The notes under the pieces: generated by a model
Database searches by the model: none
Told to the model about the DNA's origin: nothing
Seen by the model: the letters and a program-made list of their open reading frames with translations, nothing else
Program-made: the position numbers and the translations under genes
Source: an uncultured Ignavibacteriales bacterium
GTDB lineage: Bacteria > Bacteroidota > Ignavibacteria > Ignavibacteriales > Ignavibacteriaceae
Direction of reading: 5' to 3'
Assembly: GCA_913053915.1 (NCBI GenBank)
Contig: CAJXGP010000201.1
Coordinates: forward strand, 1-5,138
DNA: 5,138 nt
Shown here: positions 1 to 4,449 of the stretch, in pieces
Layout: every line of letters starts with the position of its first letter
How positions within the stretch are numbered: the first letter of the stretch is position 1

Positions 1-1
1 C

Positions 2-1609
2 CGGGGTATTTCGTCTTACCTTTCCATGATGTATGAACGGCTAAAACTGATGCACCAACTGCTGGCGGAAGATGGCAGTATTTATGTGCATTGTGATTGG
101 AGAGTCTCAAGTGTATTAAAACTAATGTTGGACGACATATATGGTGTTATTAATTTTAGGAATGAAATAATTTGGGCCTACCGTAGATGGTCTGCCGCTT
201 CAAAACTTTATCAGAATTCACATGATGTTATTTATTTTTATATAAAAGATAAAAATTATATTTGGAATCAACCATACGAAGCATATGCGGATGCCGGTGC
301 TCACTATAGCGAGGAAGACGAAAAAGGTAAATATCGATGGCAATATTTAAGAGGTAAAAAATATAAACTGTATATGAAAGAAGGAACTAGAGCAAAAGAT
401 TGGTGGGATAATATTAAGTATATAAATTCTATGGCAATTGAGAGGATTAATTATGCTACCCAAAAACCCGAAGCCCTGTTAGAGCGCATCATCAAAGCCG
501 GCAGTAACGAAGGTGATTTAGTCGCCGATTTCTTCTGCGGTAGCGGAACTACCGCGGCTGTGGCGGAAAAATTGGGTAGAAAATGGATTGCCTGCGATTT
601 GGGACGGTTTGCTATTCACACTACCCGCAAGCGCATGATCCAGGTGCAGCGGGAACTGAAAAAAGCAGGGAAACAATACCGCGCTTTTGAAGTACTCAAC
701 CTGGGCAAATATGAACGACAGTTTTTCTTTGGCGTGCCGGCTAACATTCCGCAGGAACAACAGGAAAAATTGTTGGAAGCCAAACAGGAAAAATATGTCG
801 GTCTCATTTTAGAGGGTTATTCCGCTCAGCGGGTTGAGAGTCACAAATACTTGCACGGCAAAAAAGCTGGGCGGTTTGTGCATGTGGGTCCATTGAGCGT
901 GCCTATTACCAAAACGCTGGTTGAAGATGTATTTGAAGAATGCCGTCAAAACATGTTTACGCAGGTGGATATTTTGGGATTTGAATTTGAGATGGGTCTG
1001 GTGCCTTACATCAAAGAAGAACTGCGTCGGAAAGGCGTGGATATCCGGTTACGCTATATCCCAAAAGAGGTTTTTGACAAACGCGCCGTTCAAAAAGGGC
1101 AGGTGAAATTTTATGATGTTGCTTATGTGCAGGTAAAACCACACATCAAAGGAAAAGCCGTAAAAATTGAATTGACCGATTTTACCACTTACTATACACA
1201 AGACGATCTTGAAGAACTGGAACAGTCGCTGAAAAAAGGTCGTTCCAAAGTCATTATCGAAAACGGGCGGATTACCAAATTAAGCAAGGACAAAAGCGGT
1301 ATTTTGAAACGGGAACTGCTCACCGAAAATTGGATAGACTGGATTGATTACTGGTCGGTTGATTTTGATTATGAAGATAAAAAGGAAATCATTCATTTAG
1401 AAGAAGACGGCGAAGTAAAAGAATACTGGACGGGTAATTATATTTTCGAGAATATCTGGCAGTCATTCCGCACCAAAAAAAATCCGAAGATTGAACTTGT
1501 TACAGTGCCGCACATTTACGAAAAAGGTGGTAAATATAAAATCATGGTAAAGGTGATTGATATTTTAGGTATTGATACATCGCATATAGTTGAGGTGGAA
1601 GTTAAGTAA
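2..1609 (+). CDS. Site-specific DNA methyltransferase (beta-class, type III Mod-like), 5' partial
   Basis: The reading frame is open from base 2, so the gene starts before the window; the ATG at 26 is internal. The protein should transfer a methyl group from S-adenosylmethionine to an exocyclic amino group of adenine (less likely N4-cytosine). Counting from the Met at 26, residues 1-45 hold the segment that normally follows the catalytic DPPY/F motif (ERLKLMHQLLAEDGSIYVH, then NFRNEIIW). Residues about 45-140 are a short AT-rich target-recognition region. ATQKPEALLERII (143-155) and the SAM-binding motif I DFFCGSGTT (168-176) follow. Motif I lying after the catalytic region is the beta-class order; the DPP motif itself is off-window. 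A ~320-residue C-terminal extension (FEVLNLGKYERQ onward, ending ILGIDTSHIVEVEVK) resembles the tail of large metagenomic MTases that I recall being encoded beside DEAD/DEAH helicases. That partner, if any, is not in view. It could be an orphan MTase or part of a restriction or phage-defence system. Confidence 0.93.
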   Translation, partial: RGISSYLSMMYERLKLMHQLLAEDGSIYVHCDWRVSSVLKLMLDDIYGVINFRNEIIWAYRRWSAASKLYQNSHDVIYFYIKDKNYIWNQPYEAYADAGAHYSEEDEKGKYRWQYLRGKKYKLYMKEGTRAKDWWDNIKYINSMAIERINYATQKPEALLERIIKAGSNEGDLVADFFCGSGTTAAVAEKLGRKWIACDLGRFAIHTTRKRMIQVQRELKKAGKQYRAFEVLNLGKYERQFFFGVPANIPQEQQEKLLEAKQEKYVGLILEGYSAQRVESHKYLHGKKAGRFVHVGPLSVPITKTLVEDVFEECRQNMFTQVDILGFEFEMGLVPYIKEELRRKGVDIRLRYIPKEVFDKRAVQKGQVKFYDVAYVQVKPHIKGKAVKIELTDFTTYYTQDDLEELEQSLKKGRSKVIIENGRITKLSKDKSGILKRELLTENWIDWIDYWSVDFDYEDKKEIIHLEEDGEVKEYWTGNYIFENIWQSFRTKKNPKIELVTVPHIYEKGGKYKIMVKVIDILGIDTSHIVEVEVK

Positions 1610-1616
1610 AAATGCG

Positions 1617-1849
1617 GTATAAATAAAAATTTATCTCGCAGCCCCGATATCGGGCATCCCAACAAAAAGCGCCCCGGCAAAAGACATCGGGATAAACTGT
1701 TTTCGCACTTGGCAATTATATAATTTCTGGTTTTATTCCTCCGTGTAAAGTTTGCTGTACTGATTAGTATGTAAAAGTGAGTTTGTACTAATTATAAATT
1801 TTATTAACAAGTTTGGCAATGTTGTCCCTTAGCAACCACACCGTTATAA
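1617..1849 (+). repeat. Element A: repeat-bearing boundary, possible degenerate attC-like site
   Basis: This gene-free stretch begins 8 nt after the methyltransferase stop with GTATAAA (1617-1623) and ends with CCGTTATAA (1841-1849). It contains a perfect palindrome CCCGATATCGGG (1643-1654) followed by repeat copy 1656-1696, which is shared with element B with one mismatch. The stretch 1700-1840 is extra relative to B and C. It carries an inverted repeat ATTAGTA (1763-1769) / TACTAAT (1786-1792) and no convincing ORF. At 233 nt it is longer than usual attC sites, so it may be an attC-like site with inserted sequence or simply an intergenic repeat cluster. The palindrome has no following T-run, so I do not call it a terminator. 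Confidence 0.45.
1656..1696 (+). repeat. Interspersed repeat, copy 1 (41 nt)
   Basis: The copy starts ATCCCAAC and ends CATCGGGATAAA. It matches 3412-3452 at 40 of 41 positions (G versus A at one base) and matches 4195-4220 apart from a 15-nt internal deletion in that third copy and a base change in the ATCCC(A/G)AC start. The ends can pair imperfectly (TCCC with GGGA), giving a small hairpin. All three copies lie just downstream of a gene, on the same strand. Confidence 0.85.
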
Positions 1850-1886
1850 GACATAAAGAAAATACAAAATGTATATACAAACTCTC

Positions 1887-1915
1887 TTGACAGTTGTTAA
1901 GATATAACTTAACAT
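1887..1915 (+). promoter_or_regulatory. Sigma70-type promoter with palindromic operator, TAC operon
   Basis: TTGACA (1887-1892, perfect -35) is followed 17 bp later by TAACAT (1910-1915, 4 of 6, with the key T, A and final T). A perfect inverted repeat TGTTAAG (1895-1901) / CTTAACA (1908-1914) with a 6-bp spacer fills the gap and overlaps the -10. A second, looser repeat TATAAC (1916-1921) / GTTATA (1936-1941) flanks the expected start of transcription. A consensus TATAAT also sits at 1928-1933 but lacks a good -35. The placement fits autorepression by the XRE antitoxin encoded at 2312, as in known HigBA loci; binding is inferred. Confidence 0.72.
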
Positions 1916-2043
1916 TATAACCTTGGATATAATTTGTTATAGTAAAAAAGTTAATTGAATTTAAAAAATTAAAATTACCAATTGAATATGACGTTCCAAT
2001 ATTCGATATCTATTATGTTTTAGAAAATGGCCGTACAAAAGTA

Positions 2044-2349
2044 ATGGAAAGATTTAATTCTTTGCCTAATGATTTGAAAGATTTGGTAAAAGATTTAATA
2101 AGTAGGATGGCAACCGTCCCAAATTTTAAATCACCAAAAATTAAGTATAATCTAAAAGGATATAATTATGGTGAAATTAGACCTATGCCGCATAGATTCT
2201 TTTTTTTTCAAAAATGTGGCAATAATTATATTTTCTTTGAATATATATTAAAAAAAGTAGATTCATTAAACGATGATATATACAAAAAAATTAATGAACT
2301 AAAGGGAAAATATGAAGAAGAATTCAAAAAATATCTCTCAAGAAATTGA
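2044..2349 (+). CDS. higB: RelE/HigB-type (Gp49-like) toxin of a TAC module, N-terminus extends upstream
   Basis: This is predicted to be a ribosome-dependent mRNA interferase of the RelE/ParE superfamily. The core shows VMERFNSLP, then YNYGEIRPMPHRFFFF (residues 40-55 from the Met at 2044), which is the usual lyElR...yR.ff pattern with R46 and R51 as candidate RNA-cleavage residues, and then IFFEYILKK. The frame stays open upstream to 1933, and that segment reads EYDVPIFDIYYVLENGRTKV, the first beta-strand expected of the fold. Translation therefore probably begins before 2044, around 1939-1955, but no in-frame ATG, GTG or TTG exists there. Either a rare start (ATA 1939, ATT 1954) is used, or one base has been lost in the A-run at 1963-1968 downstream of TTG 1955. 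The gene follows the promoter at 1887 and overlaps the antitoxin start by 38 nt, which suggests translational coupling. Confidence 0.82.
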   Translation: MERFNSLPNDLKDLVKDLISRMATVPNFKSPKIKYNLKGYNYGEIRPMPHRFFFFQKCGNNYIFFEYILKKVDSLNDDIYKKINELKGKYEEEFKKYLSRN

Positions 2350-2689
2350 TGCTTTTTTTGAAAAATCTCCCACATCTAACCAAAAAGCATGGGGTGTGAT
2401 TAATCAATTTTATCATTTAATTCTTACATATATGGAAGAAAATGATATTACCCAATCAGATTTAGCTCGGAAATTAGGTAAGTCTCGTTCTGCTATATCA
2501 CAGTTGTTTTCAAAAACTCCTAATATTTCTGTTAAAAAAATGGTTGAGATTGCAGACGCAGTTGGAATTGATATAGAAATCTTCTCGCCACAAGTAACAT
2601 CCCATAATAATATCGGTATCAATCAATATGATAGTGAAGATTTTTTCCCTATCGAGAAAGAATGGATTGATATTAAGGGGGTTGAATAA
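2312..2689 (+). CDS. higA: HigA-type XRE antitoxin with C-terminal extension (TAC antitoxin)
   Basis: This 125-residue protein should neutralise the upstream toxin and repress the operon. Residues about 36-90 form a Cro/C1-type helix-turn-helix domain. The HTH core is ITQSDLARKLGKSRSAISQL (46-65), and ISVKKMVEIADAVG follows it. About 35 residues come after the domain and include the aromatic cluster EDFFPIEKEWID (109-120). In TAC systems such as M. tuberculosis Rv1955-1957, an aromatic-containing C-terminal tail (chaperone addiction domain, ChAD) makes the antitoxin depend on a SecB-like chaperone. The SecB-like gene downstream makes this tail a good ChAD candidate, by inference. The start at 2312 has an AAAGGG site 5-10 nt upstream (2301-2306) and lies inside the toxin gene. 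The next Met (residue 41) would delete the N-terminal helix, so 2312 is preferred. Confidence 0.85.
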   Translation: MKKNSKNISQEIDAFFEKSPTSNQKAWGVINQFYHLILTYMEENDITQSDLARKLGKSRSAISQLFSKTPNISVKKMVEIADAVGIDIEIFSPQVTSHNNIGINQYDSEDFFPIEKEWIDIKGVE

Positions 2690-2896
2690 AAGGTTATACA
2701 TTTATTAAATATTTAGGGGGTGAGATAAGTTGTTCTATCCAATTCCCTAAAGTTATTCTATTCCACCCCCTAAATTTGAAAGTCAATTTCTTAATTTTGG
2801 TTTTGATATACAAAAAAATAAGAATGGCATATCAATTCCCGCAAAATCAATTAACGATTATTCACACGCTTATATTAATTAATGAAGAAGTGAAAA
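2690..2896 (+). other. Intergenic region between antitoxin and SecB-like gene
   Basis: These 207 bases separate the two genes and hold a strong inverted repeat (2711-2775) and a protein-like but start-less reading frame (2751-2882). I see no good promoter here, so the chaperone gene is probably read from the operon promoter at 1887. Only a weak GAAG-type ribosome binding site precedes the ATG at 2897. Confidence 0.6.
2711..2775 (+). repeat. Perfect 12-bp inverted repeat with a competing inner arm
   Basis: ATTTAGGGGGTG (2711-2722) pairs perfectly with CACCCCCTAAAT (2764-2775) around a 41-nt loop. Within the loop CCCTAAA (2745-2751) could pair with TTTAGGG (2712-2718) instead, so two exclusive hairpins are possible. 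No T-run follows, so it is not a standard terminator. It could modulate readthrough or translation of the chaperone gene, or mark a small inserted element. Confidence 0.75.
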
Positions 2897-3382
2897 ATGG
2901 CAAAAAATATAAATCTTTCGCAGAAACAAAAAATAGAATTTAGAATTGTAGAAATTAAGAAAGTAAGTTATTTCCAAAATGATTTTAGCGAATTAGGTCT
3001 AACAAAATTAGAAATTAAGAAAGGTGAAGTTGCTTTAGCGACTAGATTTGATGTTTCAGAAAAGGAAAAATGTGTTTCTATTTCTATAAAGACTAACTTT
3101 TTTGTTCGGAAAGATGAAAAACGATTTGATTTATTTGGCATTGAAACCTCTCATAAATTTGAAATAAGAAATTTTCATAAAATTTTTTTTGACTCGGTAA
3201 ACAAAAAGTATAATATACCTGATAAAATAATGCCGGTATTTCTTAACATTTCAATTTCGGGAACTAGAGGTATGCTGGCTGCCTTGTGTTCAAATCCCGC
3301 ATATTCAAAGATCATACTCCCAATAATAAATCCAATAGATTTATTAAATAGTTATAAAGAACATAATAAGAATGCCGGCTGA
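2897..3382 (+). CDS. SecB-like chaperone, probable TAC component
   Basis: This 161-residue protein is predicted to have the SecB fold. KIEFRIVEIKKVSYFQNDFS (residues 12-31) matches the first strand and following segment of SecB-like proteins. The middle (about 43-92) is a run of alternating strands (VALATRFDVS, VSISIKTNFFV, FGIETSHKFEIRNF). Residues 112-150, with SGTRGMLAAL and IILPIINPIDLL, match the final helix (often RG or R.xI) and the closing P.N...L tail. No signal peptide or membrane segment is visible, so it should be cytosolic. In TAC operons such a chaperone binds the antitoxin tail, protects it from proteolysis and allows toxin inhibition; here the gene order toxin-antitoxin-chaperone supports that role. 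An in-frame ATG at 2882 is followed at once by a stop, so 2897 is the start. The assignment is from pattern, not a search. Confidence 0.72.
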   Translation: MAKNINLSQKQKIEFRIVEIKKVSYFQNDFSELGLTKLEIKKGEVALATRFDVSEKEKCVSISIKTNFFVRKDEKRFDLFGIETSHKFEIRNFHKIFFDSVNKKYNIPDKIMPVFLNISISGTRGMLAALCSNPAYSKIILPIINPIDLLNSYKEHNKNAG

Positions 3383-3384
3383 TG

Positions 3385-3509
3385 TTATAAAGGATTCATT
3401 TCAAAGCTCTGATCCCAACAAAAAACGCCCCGGCAAAAGACATCGGGATAAATCGGAACAAACAGCTTATTCTAAAGGGATCTCCTTGAGATCGGTAACG
3501 CCGTTATAC
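3385..3509 (+). repeat. Element B: attC-like foldable boundary
   Basis: The element starts 2 nt after the SecB-like stop with TTATAAA (3385-3391) and ends in AACGCCGTTATAC (3497-3509). It contains repeat copy 3412-3452. The two ends are roughly complementary: TTATAAA with GTTATAC, GATCCC (3411-3416) with GGGATC (3477-3482), and TCAA with TTGA, so one strand can form a long imperfect hairpin. GATCTC/GAGATC (3479-3493) is a further small palindrome. The size (125 nt) and position directly behind a stop codon fit an integron attC site, but canonical GTTRRRY/RYYYAAC boxes are imperfect. Confidence 0.5.
3412..3452 (+). repeat. Interspersed repeat, copy 2 (41 nt)
   Basis: This copy is identical to 1656-1696 except for one base (A in place of G before CGCCCCGG). 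It forms the middle of element B. Confidence 0.88.
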
Positions 3510-3529
3510 ACACAATTAAAATTATTTAC

Positions 3530-3558
3530 TTGCATTTATTAACGCCATACGTTATTAT
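3530..3558 (+). promoter_or_regulatory. Promoter with palindromic operator for the second HigBA locus
   Basis: TTGCAT (3530-3535, weak -35) and TATTAT (3553-3558, 5 of 6) are exactly 17 bp apart. The inverted repeat TAACG (3540-3544) / CGTTA (3550-3554) with a 5-bp spacer occupies the gap and overlaps the -10. HigA/GraA-type antitoxins repress from palindromes of this size, so it is the probable site for the product of 3860-4159. The promoter begins 21 nt after the CCGTTATAC boundary. Confidence 0.6.
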
Positions 3559-3565
3559 TTAATTT

Positions 3566-3854
3566 ATGATTAAAAGTTTTGCTAATAAATACACCGAACA
3601 ATTATTTAATCGACAAAGAGTTAGTAAATTTCCATCAATAATTTTAAAAATTGCATATAGAAAACTTTTATTAATTGATGCTGCTGATAAAATTGGAGAT
3701 TTAAGAATCCCGCCGGGGAATCGTCTGAAAAAATTGTCCGGTAATTTATCCGGCAAATATAGTATAAGAGTAAAACAATCAATGGAGAATAATTTTCAGT
3801 TGGAAAGAAAATAATGCATTCGAAGTTAAAATCATAGATTATCATAAAGGATAA
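3566..3854 (+). pseudogene. higB: HigB/GraT-type toxin, frameshifted
   Basis: Frame 3566-3814 starts MIKSFANKYTEQLFNRQRV and keeps the family hallmark DLRIPPGNRLKKLSG (residues 45-59) and GKYSIRV (63-69). It then turns into unrelated residues and stops at 3814. Moving by one base after 3772 restores the expected C-terminus, NNQWRIIFSWKENNAFEV then KIIDYHKG, ending at a TAA at 3852-3854. A single extra A in the AAAA at 3772-3775 explains the shift; without it the protein would be 95 residues, the normal length for this RelE-superfamily mRNA interferase. As written, the catalytic C-terminal half is lost, so the toxin should be inactive. Alternatives are a sequencing or assembly error, or frameshifting, although a run of four As is a poor slippage site. 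The restored stop overlaps the ribosome binding site of the antitoxin gene 6 nt before its ATG, as in intact higBA operons. Confidence 0.9.
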
Positions 3855-3859
3855 ATAAA

Positions 3860-4159
3860 ATGAATAGAAAATTAAGCCCTGTTCATCCTGGAGAAATATT
3901 ACTTGAAGAATTTCTCCTCCCAATGGATATTAGTCAATATAGGTTGGCAAAAGATATAAATGTTTCTCCCAGAAGAATAAATGAAATAGTTTTAGGTAAA
4001 AGAGCAGTTACTGCAGATACTGCATTAAGATTATCAGAATATTTTGGTTTATCTGAAAAGTTTTGGTTGAATTTACAAATGAAATATAATTTAGAAATTA
4101 CCAAAGATAAATTAAAGAAAAGATTAAAAAAAGAAGTAAAAAGATTACAAAAAGTATAA
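3860..4159 (+). CDS. higA: HigA/VapI-type XRE antitoxin
   Basis: This intact 99-residue antitoxin has the family signature from end to end: HPGEILLEEFLLP (residues 9-21), the helix-turn-helix ISQYRLAKDINVSPRRINEI (24-43), LGKRAVTADTALRLSEYFG (45-63), FWLNLQMKYNLE (68-79) and a lysine-rich C-terminal helix. It should bind the upstream HigB-type toxin and repress the operon, probably at the TAACG/CGTTA palindrome near 3540-3554. The start is supported by AAAGGA (3846-3851) 8 nt before the ATG, a site that overlaps the stop of the frame-restored toxin. Because the toxin is frameshifted, the antitoxin may survive as a solitary repressor or act as an anti-addiction factor against related HigB toxins. 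The stop codon lies 6 nt before the GCATAAC box of element C. Confidence 0.95.
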   Translation: MNRKLSPVHPGEILLEEFLLPMDISQYRLAKDINVSPRRINEIVLGKRAVTADTALRLSEYFGLSEKFWLNLQMKYNLEITKDKLKKRLKKEVKRLQKV

Positions 4160-4165
4160 ATGTGT

Positions 4166-4255
4166 GCATAACCAGCAAATCCCAGATAAAAAGCATCCCG
4201 ACAAAAAACATCGGGATAAAACGGGGCAGGCGGCTTATCGGCAACGCCGTTAACC
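4166..4255 (+). repeat. Element C: best attC-like boundary
   Basis: This 90-nt element has a GCATAAC box (4166-4172, fitting RYYYAAC) and ends in GCAACGCCGTTAACC (4241-4255, fitting GTTRRRY-like sites loosely). The flanks can pair: AAC with GTT, CAGATAA (4183-4189) with TTATCG (4235-4240), and GC-rich patches between. The centre is a TCCCGA/TCGGGA hairpin (4196-4201 and 4211-4216). The 11 bases GTGTGCATAAC (4162-4172) are complementary at 10 of 11 positions to GTTATACACAC (3503-3513), the start of the same module, as expected for the two ends of a once-circular cassette. Confidence 0.55.
4195..4220 (+). repeat. Interspersed repeat, copy 3 (deleted form, 26 nt)
   Basis: This copy has the same ends as copies 1656-1696 and 3412-3452 (ATCCCGAC ... 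CATCGGGATAAA), but 15 internal bases (the CGCCCCGGC part) are missing. The deletion leaves a tidy hairpin TCCCGA / TCGGGA with a 9-nt A-rich loop. No T-run follows, so a terminator role is doubtful. Confidence 0.8.
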
Positions 4256-4271
4256 GGCAAAATAAATATGG

Positions 4272-4300
4272 TTGAAAAGCCATATAAATATATGTATATT
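4272..4300 (+). promoter_or_regulatory. Promoter with palindromic operator upstream of brnT fragment
   Basis: TTGAAA (4272-4277, 5 of 6) and TATATT (4295-4300, 5 of 6) are 17 bp apart. The spacer carries the perfect palindrome CATATA-AA-TATATG (4281-4294). This layout copies the two promoters at 1887 and 3530. In complete BrnTA loci the BrnA antitoxin represses its own promoter, so this is its likely former operator; brnA is absent here. Confidence 0.68.
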
Positions 4301-4326
4301 TCGTTATTAAAAAAAGAGATGGGAAT

Positions 4327-4449
4327 TTGGCGAAAGCTACCACGTTTGAATGGGATGAAAATAAAAATGATTCGAATAAAGAAAAGCATGGAATTTCTTT
4401 TGAAGAAGCTAACCTGATTAATTCATGCGTTTTTTCTTGTTGGAATTGA
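4327..4449 (+). pseudogene. brnT: BrnT-type toxin, 5' fragment
   Basis: From a TTG at 4327 (weak GGGA ribosome binding site; frame open from 4288) the translation reads LAKATTFEWDENKNDSNKEK then HGISFEEANLI. The pattern FEWDE.K...N..KHGISFEEA is the unmistakable N-terminus of BrnT, a RelE-like ribonuclease toxin usually of about 90-100 residues. Family likeness stops near 4418, and the frame ends at 4447-4449 after a few unrelated residues (INSCVFSCWN). The remaining ~60 residues, including the catalytic part, and the brnA antitoxin gene are missing. The break coincides with the outer edge of a ~98-nt fold-back (4426-4523) and with the 3' end of a gene on the other strand. The promoter and operator at 4272-4300 are intact. 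The fragment cannot be an active toxin. Confidence 0.85.

Noticed and set aside
518..807. Minus-strand open frames inside the methyltransferase
   Set aside because: They lie opposite the conserved SAM-binding region and encode nothing recognisable; they are shadows of the real gene.
921..1106. Short plus-strand frame within the methyltransferase
   Set aside because: It lies in a shifted frame of a well-conserved coding region and has no ribosome binding site.
1643..1654. CCCGATATCGGG palindrome as an intrinsic terminator of the methyltransferase
   Set aside because: No T-run follows and the hairpin has almost no loop; it is better treated as part of a repeat element.
2044..2689. Frameshift joining toxin and antitoxin into one gene
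   Set aside because: Each has its own complete domain and the antitoxin has its own ribosome binding site; overlap is normal in such operons.
2693..2699. GTTATAC 4 nt after the first HigA stop as another cassette boundary
   Set aside because: There is no shared repeat, no complementary box and no CCGTTA context near it; seven bases alone occur by chance in AT-rich DNA.
1617..4255. CRISPR array formed by the three repeats
   Set aside because: The copies are 0.7-1.8 kb apart with genes between them, and there are only three, one of them deleted.
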